Positions 6,985 to 13,722 are shown, counted from the first letter of the stretch. The stretch: DNA of 32,159 bases from Methanocella sp. (GCF_035506375.1 NZ_DATJPM010000069.1:1-32159), one strand, 5' to 3'. The notes: generated by a model not told the origin, from the sequence alone. Program-made: numbers and translations.

Positions 6985-7010
6985 AATACGTTATTATATT
7001 AATAAACGAA
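6985..7010 (-). promoter_or_regulatory. array promoter motif upstream of A11
   Basis: In gene direction TTCG, 13 nt, TAACGTATT; ends 48 nt before the ATG. Confidence 0.65.
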
Positions 7011-7148
7011 TATTATATAATTTTAATCACTTAATCACGGATGCCAGGGACGTCCTTTACTTATAGCATATGCGTCTTCTGGGGGTGGCGATAAAATAGA
7101 GAATCGATCGTTCGAGAATAGAGAACTTAATGGCCGATGAAAGATCGC

Positions 7149-7185
7149 AAAAAAATTTGAAAGGGAGGAGACTGACTCCTACCCT
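7149..7185 (-). terminator. terminator of A12
   Basis: A 9-bp stem with one bulge (AGGGTAGGAG/CTCCTCCCT, loop TCAGT) about 15 nt past the A12 stop, followed on the minus strand by TTCAAATTTTTTT. Confidence 0.7.
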
Positions 7186-7199
7186 TAACCTTTTAGTAT

Positions 7200-7640
7200 T
7201 TACCAGCCGAAGCCGAAGCCAGGCAGAGACACAGCGCCGACGCCGACGAACGGGTAAGCGAACTCAGCGTACTCGTTGGTCTGGGCGAAGTCAGTGTGCG
7301 TGACCTTCTGGGTCTGGAACACCGTCTGGCTAATGTCCGGGAACGCAAGGTTCACGGGGCCGAATGGAAGCACATTCGCCGTCAGGTCCGCGTCTCCACA
7401 GGGCGTATCGACGCCCAGAGTTGTGGCGCCCAGCTGCAGTCCGTCATAGTACAGCGGGAAATTGATGTTGATGTTCTCAAAGTCCGTTGCACACGCCGTA
7501 TCCTGGTTGAACGCGCTGGTCGAGCCGTTCTGCACGATGACGGGGAAACCAAACGTGGTCGCCACGAGATTCGCACATGCGGGCATCGCAAGGACTGCGA
7601 TAGCCAGCATAAATACAAGTCCCTTAATCACCTTACTCAT
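7200..7640 (-). CDS. A12: GFPxIxQ-family secreted protein
   Basis: A 146-residue secreted protein, near-duplicate of A11. The signal peptide ends at PACA-N and differs from A11 far more than the mature part does. Module 1: LVATTFGFPVIVQNGSTSAF...; module 2: AFPDISQTVFQTQKVTHTDFAQ, ending in the same FAYPFVGVGAVSLPGFGFGW. The Shine-Dalgarno is GAGGAGGGT. A seven-codon reading frame (MRRVVYE, stop) starts in the Shine-Dalgarno and ends over the start codon; the same arrangement, with a TTG, exists at A11. Function unknown. Confidence 0.85.
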   Translation of the reverse strand: MSKVIKGLVFMLAIAVLAMPACANLVATTFGFPVIVQNGSTSAFNQDTACATDFENININFPLYYDGLQLGATTLGVDTPCGDADLTANVLPFGPVNLAFPDISQTVFQTQKVTHTDFAQTNEYAEFAYPFVGVGAVSLPGFGFGW

Positions 7641-7687
7641 AAACTACCCTCCTCATTTGTTAATAGAACTTATAGTAAGCGACGATT

Positions 7688-7713
7688 AAAATATTATTAT
7701 AAATAAAAGCGAA
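7688..7713 (-). promoter_or_regulatory. array promoter motif upstream of A12
   Basis: In gene direction TTCG, 13 nt, TAATATTTT; ends 48 nt before the ATG. Confidence 0.72.
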
Positions 7714-7783
7714 TATTTAACGATTTATTCAGAAATTATACAGCTAGTGTTGGTTTTTATAGCTCAACCACTAAAGCCGGTAT

Positions 7784-7800
7784 AGAAAAAAAGGATAAAA
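7784..7800 (-). terminator. U-tract terminator of A13
   Basis: On the minus strand, TTTTATCC then seven T immediately past the A13 stop. No stem is needed for archaeal U-tract termination. Confidence 0.5.
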
Positions 7801-7802
7801 GC

Positions 7803-8108
7803 TCAACGCAGCCTGAACCCGGAAAAGTCAAAAAGGCCGCTCATGTCGGGCATGCTGTTTAGGGCAATGCCGCCGGCAGAGATGCCGGAGCCGGCCATCA
7901 TTCCATTGAACATCGGGAAGTCTATGTTTATCGATTCCAGGTCGACCGCACTGCGCACGTCGTTGCTAAATGAGACCGTATTCCCGGACTGTACGATAAC
8001 TGGGAACCCGAAGGTCATTCCAGTCAAGCTTGCCGCGGCCGGAGCAGACAGTAATGCAACGATACTCAGGGCCGTGATGATAATTATTTGTTTCCTCAAC
8101 TTATCCAT
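7803..8108 (-). CDS. A13: one-module GFPxIxQ secreted protein
   Basis: A 101-residue secreted protein, first gene of the array. The signal peptide ends at PAAA-S. Only module 1 is present: LTGMTFGFPVIVQSGNTVSFSNDV then DLESINIDFPMF. The C-terminal half is Gly/Met/Ser-rich (GMMAGSGISAGG) and ends LFDFSGFRLR, with no FPxIxQ or YP tail. It is therefore either an ancestral single-module form or a C-terminally degenerated copy. Its start codon and Shine-Dalgarno lie in a striking hairpin (8105-8130). Confidence 0.8.
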   Translation of the reverse strand: MDKLRKQIIIITALSIVALLSAPAAASLTGMTFGFPVIVQSGNTVSFSNDVRSAVDLESINIDFPMFNGMMAGSGISAGGIALNSMPDMSGLFDFSGFRLR

Positions 8109-8130
8109 GCGAAACCCTCCTCTCGCATGG
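8105..8130 (-). promoter_or_regulatory. hairpin enclosing A13 Shine-Dalgarno and start
   Basis: A perfect 8-bp stem CCATGCGA/TCGCATGG with the ten-nt loop GAGGAGGGTT in mRNA sense. The Shine-Dalgarno is the loop and the AUG start is in the 3' arm, so folding would occlude the start codon. Possible translational switch or thermosensor; function inferred. Confidence 0.55.
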
Positions 8131-8143
8131 TCAAGTTAGACAG

Positions 8144-8169
8144 GTGAAATTAAATAAATGAGCGGCGTT
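8144..8169 (-). promoter_or_regulatory. array promoter motif upstream of A13
   Basis: In gene direction AACG, 13 nt, TAATTTCAC; ends 36 nt before the ATG, the shortest distance in the array. The TATA-like half is weak, though an ATTTATTTAA overlaps it. Confidence 0.45.
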
Positions 8170-8202
8170 TGGGGTGGTGGAACTTATATATGGCCGGGAA
8201 TG

Positions 8203-8214
8203 TCACGAACGTGA
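8203..8214. promoter_or_regulatory. short palindrome TCACG-AA-CGTGA
   Basis: A perfect 5-bp dyad with 2-nt spacer in the divergent region between A13 and the small hypothetical gene. Possible operator; short enough to be chance. Confidence 0.3.
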
Positions 8215-8317
8215 TAATTATAAGGTCGGAGCGCTAATAGTGCTATAAAGTGGATAAAGCATTAAATACGGATACTTCCAGTTTAACTAATTGATGAAAA
8301 TAAGTGGGGGTGGATGA

Positions 8318-8635
8318 ATGAACGTCGACGACGTTGATGATTCAGAACTGATCCGATCTGTCATTGATTCGGAAGAGTTCAAGAACGCCGAAAGCATTAA
8401 CGAAGTCTCGCGGATAGTCCGCCGTAAGCTACGGAAACGCATTATAGACATGCACATCGACGATAGCCTGGACGTCGCTACCCGGGAGCGCATCGTGCAC
8501 CGCCACCTTGAATGGATCACGCTGAAGATCCTGAAAGACCTCGACGGCATCGTAATGCTGCCATCGCACTTTGAAGAGATAGAGGAATTCGAGTCCGCCT
8601 GGAGAAAATCCCAGGCGGACTTGCTTAAGCATTAA
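8318..8635 (+). CDS. small hypothetical protein, charged and helical
   Basis: A 105-residue soluble protein with no recognised family. GGGGGTGG lies a few bases before the ATG. It is highly charged and looks fully alpha-helical: an acidic N-terminus (NVDDVDDSELIRSVIDSEEF), a basic centre (RRKLRKRIIDMHIDDSL), then WITLKILKDLDG and a C-terminal EEIEEFESAW. A plausible TATA element (CTATAAAG near 8243) precedes it. It converges on the S6e gene with only 5 bp between stops, so both probably end in the same short region. It marks the boundary between the secreted array and core genes. Confidence 0.78.
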   Translation: MNVDDVDDSELIRSVIDSEEFKNAESINEVSRIVRRKLRKRIIDMHIDDSLDVATRERIVHRHLEWITLKILKDLDGIVMLPSHFEEIEEFESAWRKSQADLLKH

Positions 8636-8640
8636 AAGAG

Positions 8641-9084
8641 TTACTTCTTCTTTGCGGCGGCCGCGGTCTTCTTTTCCGCCTTCTTTTTCTTACCCGCGCC
8701 TTCGCTCTTGGGGACGATCTCCTCGATGGGCTTGGGGCCGTACTCCTTGATGGTGGCGTTCACCTGCACAAGCTCGGTGGCGATCTCGTTACCCCGGAGG
8801 GTCTTTCTCTTGCGCATGCCGTCTTCCTTCGGGTGGTATCCTATGCCGCCCGATACCAGGACCTTCCGGCGCACCTGGCCGGGTAGGTCATTCCTCATGG
8901 GGACTCCATCCTTGTCCGAACCGCCAGTGATGACGAGCGTGTAGCCTGCCAGGCCCGCCGCATCGCCGCTGATCTCCGAGCCGATGGCGTGGCCGACGAA
9001 CTTTGTGGTCTTGGGCCCGGTAATGTCTATGTTATACGCTTTTCCCGTCTTTGCGTCTGAAACTACTAGCTTGAAATCTGCCAT
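8641..9084 (-). CDS. rps6e: 30S ribosomal protein S6e
   Basis: Archaeal/eukaryotic-type small-subunit ribosomal protein, 147 residues. Characteristic S6e sequence is visible from the start: FKLVVSDAKTGKAYNIDITG, then FVGHAIGSEISGD, the conserved GYTLVITGGSDKDGVPMRND, and PGQVRRKVLVSGGIGY with a basic RKRKTLRGNEI. After about residue 125 comes a low-complexity Lys/Ala tail (KKKKAEKKTAAAAKKK) beyond the usual core. The Shine-Dalgarno GGAG is 8 nt before the ATG and a TATA-like ACTTATAATA lies near 9119-9131. Single-gene unit converging on the 8318 gene. Strong evidence for an archaeal host. Confidence 0.97.
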   Translation of the reverse strand: MADFKLVVSDAKTGKAYNIDITGPKTTKFVGHAIGSEISGDAAGLAGYTLVITGGSDKDGVPMRNDLPGQVRRKVLVSGGIGYHPKEDGMRKRKTLRGNEIATELVQVNATIKEYGPKPIEEIVPKSEGAGKKKKAEKKTAAAAKKK

Positions 9085-9209
9085 TCACTTTTCTCCTGCG
9101 TCTTTAAAATACCGATGAAGTATTATAAGTTTTATCTGACTCCCGTCTATAGTCCTTCTCATATAAGAAGACTACGGGTCTTCCGGCTTTAATTGCAGTC
9201 CGTCTCCTG

Positions 9210-9289
9210 ATATAAAAGTTTTGGTTAACGGACGTTAATGCCGGGAGCGACACATGATATTTCGAGGTGGCAAGTCGCCTCCCGGCATT
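9210..9289 (+). ncRNA. candidate hairpin RNA or structured leader
   Basis: A TATA box (GATATAAAAG, about 9209-9218) is followed 25 nt downstream by an inverted repeat that starts where transcription should begin. The arms are AATGCCGGGAGCGAC (9237-9251) and GTCGCCTCCCGGCATT (9274-9289), 15 pairs with one bulged base, with a 22-nt loop. The stem is followed by TTTAATATAA. This would give a stable RNA of about 55 nt, or a 5' hairpin for the gene starting near 9436. It matches no riboswitch or sRNA class I know. Confidence 0.45.
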
Positions 9290-9435
9290 TTAATATAAAA
9301 TCGGCAATGAAGATTAAAAAAATTTGCCACATGCCGTGTGTATACCATGCGCATGGATATGTTTATGAGCGATTATACGATAATTACAAGTGGTGTATAA
9401 TTCTGAAGAAATACCGCTTATCCACCACGATTTCA

Positions 9436-9972
9436 ATGAAACACCGGGCACTTCTCCAGAAGTACATGGCGAAATACGAAACGCAGCAGAAGGTCATCGA
9501 GGCGGCGCTGGATAACATGGAAAATTGCGCGGATCCGATGCCTGCCCTGTCCCGTGAAGAGGAACTCTGGCTCCTGATCGGAAAAGTCCGGTCGGCCTGC
9601 GCCGTCCAGAAAGAAGGCTTCAAGGTCCTGCTCGAGACCCTGAATGCCGACCGGTTTCGCGAGTATGTCGAGCAGCAAAAGCCGTTAGAGTTCGTTCTGG
9701 AATATTACTACCAGCAGCCGTTAAAGGATTGTACTTTAACCGAGGTCCTGGACGCCCTGGTGATCAATGGCAAGGTTTCCAACCAGATGGATTCTATTGA
9801 CTACTCGGACGACGGCGACCACTACACGCTCAAGATGACCCATGACCTGGGCATCAACAATTCGAAGATGCTCCGGATTGCCCATGAAAGCCTGTTTAAT
9901 ACATATGATGTGCGATCTGACTATGTCGTATCAGACCGGTCGCTCTTCGTTAAGATCTATAAAAATATATGA
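9436..9972 (+). CDS. hypothetical protein, possible signalling output domain
   Basis: The open frame begins at 9238, but its first part lies inside a hairpin and reads as an unlikely Cys/His/Tyr mixture, so I start at ATG 9436 (MKHRALLQKYMAKYETQQK, 178 residues). No Shine-Dalgarno is seen, so the start is uncertain. The protein has an N-terminal coiled-coil-like helix, an acidic central helical part (LSREEELWLLIGKVRSAC), and a C-terminal alpha/beta stretch (HYTLKMTHDLGINNSKMLRIAHESLF then VVSDRSLFVKIYKN). The last part loosely recalls small output domains of methanogen signalling proteins, but I cannot assign a family. No membrane segments. Confidence 0.65.
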   Translation: MKHRALLQKYMAKYETQQKVIEAALDNMENCADPMPALSREEELWLLIGKVRSACAVQKEGFKVLLETLNADRFREYVEQQKPLEFVLEYYYQQPLKDCTLTEVLDALVINGKVSNQMDSIDYSDDGDHYTLKMTHDLGINNSKMLRIAHESLFNTYDVRSDYVVSDRSLFVKIYKNI

Positions 9973-9978
9973 TCTAGT

Positions 9979-10019
9979 CTTCTCCAGTTTTTGAATGTGG
10001 GTTTAGAGCTATGGAGAAG
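9979..10019. terminator. hairpin between convergent genes
   Basis: An 8-bp inverted repeat CTTCTCCA/TGGAGAAG just past the stop of the + gene and before the stop of the - gene at 10054. Possible shared terminator; the loop is long (25 nt). Confidence 0.35.
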
Positions 10020-10053
10020 AACCATAGGATATTTGGCCTTCCAACGGCCCGGG

Positions 10054-10392
10054 TTATATTTTTAACTCCTTTATCCGGATATCGACGGCGATATGGCCCC
10101 CGATTACGCTTATCCGTTCGGTACCCTGCATTTTGCCGAATAGCGCCTGGACCAGGATCTCGTCACACAGGCCTGTGACACAAATTTCCGTCATGAAGCT
10201 TCCGTCTCCGCCGGACATGGTTTGCCGCCGGTCCAGCGCAGATTCGACGAGCACGTCGGCCCCATTCACACGGCTGCCCCTTTCATCGAGCACCTGACCG
10301 TAGATCGTATAAATGCTCGGGGAGCCGCGATCCGTCGATGCCATGACGGACAATGCGAAAAAGGGCAGGGCGAAGGGCTGTATCCGGCTCAT
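10054..10392 (-). CDS. carboxypeptidase-regulatory-like domain protein
   Basis: About 112 residues from ATG 10392 (MSRIQPFALPFFALSVMAST). The start is chosen because a TATA element (TGCTTATATA, 10431-10440) predicts transcription from about 10406, giving a very short leader; longer starts would lie upstream of it. A hydrophobic N-terminal segment is probably a signal peptide. The rest is one beta-sandwich domain: IYTIYGQVLDERGSRVNGADVLVES, then GGDGSFMTEI, a layout typical of carboxypeptidase regulatory-like (CarboxypepD_reg) domains found in archaeal surface proteins. Two cysteines (EICVTGLCDE) could pair. Role in the cell envelope is inferred. Confidence 0.7.
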   Translation of the reverse strand: MSRIQPFALPFFALSVMASTDRGSPSIYTIYGQVLDERGSRVNGADVLVESALDRRQTMSGGDGSFMTEICVTGLCDEILVQALFGKMQGTERISVIGGHIAVDIRIKELKI

Positions 10393-10546
10393 AAAAAGAG
10401 ATTGAGAGTTATCACCTTTATAGTTTTCTGTATATAAGCAAAAAATTGTAAAAATATACGATATTAATAAATAATATATCAATATTTGTGCGGCATTGAC
10501 TATCACTTATATTATTAATACTTCACTGAAAAAGGCAGTACACCCG

Positions 10547-10571
10547 CCCTCTGTTACCGGAGGGCTTTTTA
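10547..10571. terminator. terminator hairpin GCCCTC/GAGGGC
   Basis: Stem CCCTC/GAGGG with TTTTT directly after on the + strand and, on the minus strand, a T-run (CCTTTTTCAG) 13 nt beyond. It lies just past the SemiSWEET stop and can serve that gene. Confidence 0.5.
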
Positions 10572-10590
10572 CGGTCTTCCAGGGCACGTT

Positions 10591-10884
10591 TTATATGGTA
10601 TTTGCCACATGAAATTTATTTTTCCTGTCGTAATAAACCTTTAACAGCATCAGCTCGCTATTGGCCAGCGTTGCGTACATGTTTAATATGAAAACGATAG
10701 GGTCTCGTATACCATATCCATAAACAGCCAGGCAAAAAGAGCCCGCGACAAGAATGAGGACATAGTAGATAGAAATGTCACCTGCGCTCTTCGTGCTGAG
10801 TAGATGGTAGCACTGGGGCAGGAAAGAGAACGATAGCAGGATACTGCCGATGATTCCGAAGGCGGTTAATTCCAGGACGGCCAT
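10591..10884 (-). CDS. SemiSWEET family sugar transporter
   Basis: A 97-residue membrane protein with three predicted helices: residues about 5-22, 38-58 and 63-82. The PQ-loop motif is in the first (SFLPQCYHLLSTKSAGDIS, Pro23-Gln24). Length and the P-Q motif fit SemiSWEETs, half-size homologues of eukaryotic SWEETs that dimerise and carry sugars along the gradient; substrate cannot be predicted. No Shine-Dalgarno is present. A TATA-like CTATTATAG near 10908-10916 predicts a nearly leaderless transcript. It lies 44 bp downstream of the carrier gene but seems to have its own promoter. Confidence 0.85.
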   Translation of the reverse strand: MAVLELTAFGIIGSILLSFSFLPQCYHLLSTKSAGDISIYYVLILVAGSFCLAVYGYGIRDPIVFILNMYATLANSELMLLKVYYDRKNKFHVANTI

Positions 10885-10928
10885 GCTACAGTGGATAGAA
10901 GCAGGCTGCTATAATAGGTTTTCGGTAT

Positions 10929-12215
10929 TTAGAGCAGCGCCAGCTCCAGCGCCAGCACGGCCGCGGAGGACAGGATCACGATGGGCGTCACGGTCAGCCC
11001 TATTTTGATAAATTCGGAAATGCCGGTGGTCCACTTTTCGGCCTTGGCGCACTCGATCCAGAGGATGCCGGCCAGCGCCCCAGTTATGGTTATGTTCGCC
11101 CCGAGGTTACTGCCTATCACTAAAGAATATGCCATAGCCAGTGCCATCTTCGGCGTCGTCGCGATGGCCGCCGTGATGGGCACCATCATGGCGGTCATGG
11201 GGATGTTATTGACGATATTGCACATAAAGGCCGAGGCTATGGATATGAAGAACGTGGCATATATGGGGTTCTGGCCGACGATGGACAGGATAAAGCTGCC
11301 GATAATGGCATTTGCTCCACTGACTTCGAGGCCTTTCACCACGATGAAAAGGGATATGACGAAGACCACGACGCGCCAGGATATTCGCTTCGTGCGCATG
11401 ACGGGCTTGCGCTCGGCGATGTAGATGGCGGCGGCACCGGCTGTGGTAACCACGGATAGTGGCAGCAGGAGCCAGTTGGCGAACCCGCAGCCGATGAGCA
11501 CGAAGGCCATCACGGCCAGGCCGACGGCGACCATGGACTTGTTTTTGATGAGCGACCCTGCGTTCACGTCGCTCGCTACAGGGTATGAAGTCCCCATCGA
11601 GTCCCGGAATATGAAGTAGAAGATCACGAAATTGACCATGATCGCGGCCATCGTGGGCAGGAACATGTAGGCCGTGAAGTCGAAGTAGCCCAGCTTGAAG
11701 GCGTCGCCGATGAGGATGTTGGTCAGGTTGCCTATGTAGAGGAACATCGAGGCGATATTCGCCGCGAAGAAGAACGAGTACATGAAGGGCTTTGCGTTGA
11801 GCCCCGCGCGGCGGCAGAACTTGAGGATGATGGGTGTCAGCGTGAGTATGGCGATGTCGTTGGACGTGAAGGCCGTTATCAGGCAGGTTACGGCGTAAGT
11901 ATAGGTGAATAGCTTTATCGTGTCGCCGCCGGCCAGGTGCATCGCCTTGACGGCGCAGTACTCGAAGAACCCGTAATCGTCCAGGAACGTGCTGATAACC
12001 ATGAGCTCGATGAGGATGAGGACGACGTTCCAGGTATTGACCAGGGGCGTGGCATAGGCCGTCGAGAAGCCCAGCGCCTCCAGGATATGGTGGGGCTGAA
12101 GGAACAGCATCATGAGGAGGGCGCCGATCAACGCGCCGGTCGCCTCGTTGAGCTTCCATGGCCTCGCCATGATGAGGAAATACGTGATAATAAAAACGAC
12201 GATCTCGCCGATCAT
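10929..12215 (-). CDS. ArsB/NhaD-type ion transporter
   Basis: A 428-residue polytopic membrane protein of the ion-transporter superfamily (ArsB, NhaD, SLC13/CitM). It shows the paired half-repeats of this fold. In the first half, FTSNDIAILTLTP (about 116-128) and GNLTNILIGDAF (162-173); in the second half, IVNNIPMTAMMVPI and GSNLGANITITGALAGILW. About eleven hydrophobic helices are visible. The substrate could be arsenite, Na+/H+ or a dicarboxylate; the SND and LTN motifs do not decide. Its ATG overlaps the pheA stop by 4 bp (ATGA), so the two are translationally coupled. No Shine-Dalgarno other than that inside pheA is expected. Confidence 0.85.
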   Translation of the reverse strand: MIGEIVVFIITYFLIMARPWKLNEATGALIGALLMMLFLQPHHILEALGFSTAYATPLVNTWNVVLILIELMVISTFLDDYGFFEYCAVKAMHLAGGDTIKLFTYTYAVTCLITAFTSNDIAILTLTPIILKFCRRAGLNAKPFMYSFFFAANIASMFLYIGNLTNILIGDAFKLGYFDFTAYMFLPTMAAIMVNFVIFYFIFRDSMGTSYPVASDVNAGSLIKNKSMVAVGLAVMAFVLIGCGFANWLLLPLSVVTTAGAAAIYIAERKPVMRTKRISWRVVVFVISLFIVVKGLEVSGANAIIGSFILSIVGQNPIYATFFISIASAFMCNIVNNIPMTAMMVPITAAIATTPKMALAMAYSLVIGSNLGANITITGALAGILWIECAKAEKWTTGISEFIKIGLTVTPIVILSSAAVLALELALL

Positions 12216-13024
12216 GCCTTATCTGCCCGCGGATACGACCCCAGCACTTTAAGTGTCGTACTCTTATCCTTTAGGGCAGATATAGCTTCCCTTAATTCGG
12301 GGTCTTTTTGATGGCCTTCCACATCTATGAAGAACCAGTAGTCGCCTAATAGCTTTTTCGAGGGGCGGGACTCGATACGGGTCATATTGATGGAACGGCG
12401 GGCGAACTCGCCTAAAAACTCATAAAGCGCTCCAGGCCTATCGCGGTCCAGGTATACAGCCAGCGATGTCTTATCGTGGCCCGTCGGGGGCGGCTCGTGT
12501 TTACCGAGCACGATGAAACGGGTATAGTTCGCGGCGTAGTCCTGTATGCCTTCCCTGAGCACCCGTAGCCCGTACCTGTGGGCCGATTCCGAGCATCCGA
12601 TGGCCGCCATTTCCGGGAACTCCTGCGCCAGGCGGGCCGCGTGCGACGTGCTGCCCGTGGTCCGCACCTCCGCATTCGGGAAGTGCTCATGGATATAGTG
12701 CCGGCACTGGCCGAGCCCCTGGGGATGCGAGACGATGACCTTGATATCCTTGAGGCTGCCCCGGGACATGAGGCACTGCTTTACATGAACGATCTCCTCG
12801 CCTACGATGGGAGAGCTGATCTCCAGAAGCGCGTCCATGACCACGCCGACCGGGCCCTCCAGCGAGTTCTCGATGGGCACGATGCTCTCGTCGCATGGGC
12901 CATCGTCCACGGCCCTGGCCACGCACTCCATATCGTCCATGAAAATCAGCTCCGCTTTCGGGGACCATTTTTTCGCGGCCATTTCCGAGAACGTGCCTTC
13001 CGGGCCGAGGAGACCTAGTTTCAT
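12212..13024 (-). CDS. pheA: prephenate dehydratase
   Basis: Converts prephenate to phenylpyruvate in phenylalanine synthesis, in the cytoplasm. 270 residues, a stand-alone monofunctional enzyme. The N-terminal catalytic domain starts LGLLGPEGTFSEMAAKKW, has IVPIENSLEGPVG, GSTSHAARLAQ and the essential TRF motif in NYTRFIVLG (about 168-170). An ACT domain follows from about residue 186 (TSLAVYLDRDRPGALYEFL), with the phenylalanine-binding ESRP at about 218-221, so feedback inhibition by Phe is expected. Start is ATG 13024; a TTG lies directly before it. The 3' end overlaps the transporter gene. A diverged copy of its first 80 codons lies 2 kb upstream. Confidence 0.95.
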   Translation of the reverse strand: MKLGLLGPEGTFSEMAAKKWSPKAELIFMDDMECVARAVDDGPCDESIVPIENSLEGPVGVVMDALLEISSPIVGEEIVHVKQCLMSRGSLKDIKVIVSHPQGLGQCRHYIHEHFPNAEVRTTGSTSHAARLAQEFPEMAAIGCSESAHRYGLRVLREGIQDYAANYTRFIVLGKHEPPPTGHDKTSLAVYLDRDRPGALYEFLGEFARRSINMTRIESRPSKKLLGDYWFFIDVEGHQKDPELREAISALKDKSTTLKVLGSYPRADKA

Positions 13025-13167
13025 CAACGGGAAAATAGACTCAACTAATATTTAACGTATATGCCAGTAAAAAGGATGAAAAGGGGGATGGTAAGAGGCT
13101 GATTTTTTATTCGTTTGAACAAAGGAGGAGAGACCGGAATAGGAGCATTTGAGACCCCAAGAGCAGC

Positions 13168-13695
13168 TTAAGACTGTCCTCTCAAAGGCTTATGAAAACT
13201 TATCGCCATGACATTATCAGCGACATCGATCGTAGGCTGCACCCTCAACTCATTTCTTATAAAAGTATCAAAAAAACTTCTAAGGAAGACAACTCCTTTT
13301 TGTCCCCATATGTGATGCAATGTGATGACGTAGCTGCCTTCACCCCAACTATCAACGGATATATAGGTGGCTATGCCATACTTGCCTATTAAGAGAATTG
13401 TTTTGAGGATCATATCAAAGTCCGCCTTTCCAAAATCCAGCATTGCATGATTCTTTACCTGCCGAATGGCTTCTTGCGACGCTATCTCCTTGAGTCTATC
13501 ATCACTTACTTCATTGATCAGCGCGACGAAAAAAGCGTTTGAAAAAGAGACGAAATTGAGTTTTTCAACAGCTCTATCCCATTCCACGTACCGGGTCATT
13601 ATCTGGCTAACTAAAGCATTGGTGCTGATATTCTGCTCTTGTGCATCTCGTTCAAGCAGATTATCTATCTCCTCTGAAAGGCGAATCGTTCTCAA
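13168..13695 (-). CDS. ribbon-helix-helix protein with C-terminal domain
   Basis: At least 175 residues. The N-terminus RTIRLSEEIDNLLERDAQEQNISTNALVSQIMTRY is a typical Arc/MetJ/CopG ribbon-helix-helix: a strand, then two helices, with DNA contacted by the strand of a dimer. Residues about 45-170 form an unknown alpha/beta domain (KADFDMILKTILLIGKYGI; GSYVITLHHIWGQKGVVFLRSF), perhaps a ligand sensor. No ATG is in frame: the candidates are TTG 13695 or an ATT at 13722 (giving M-A-G-K-K-K-K-T-A) that has GAGGGG 6 nt upstream. A TATA box (TTATATATAAG, about 13738-13748) predicts transcription from about 13720. Probable regulator, target unknown. Confidence 0.75.
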   Translation of the reverse strand: MRTIRLSEEIDNLLERDAQEQNISTNALVSQIMTRYVEWDRAVEKLNFVSFSNAFFVALINEVSDDRLKEIASQEAIRQVKNHAMLDFGKADFDMILKTILLIGKYGIATYISVDSWGEGSYVITLHHIWGQKGVVFLRSFFDTFIRNELRVQPTIDVADNVMAISFHKPLRGQS

Positions 13696-13722
13696 GGCAG
13701 TCTTCTTTTTCTTCCCGGCAAT

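Noticed and set aside
9238..9435. N-terminal extension of the 9436 gene
   Set aside because: It would be translated from inside a 15-bp hairpin at the predicted transcription start, and the composition is unlike the rest of the protein.
11206..12159. 317-codon minus-strand ORF rich in His and Arg
   Set aside because: Lies entirely inside the ArsB/NhaD-type transporter gene in another frame; low-complexity composition typical of a GC-rich shadow.
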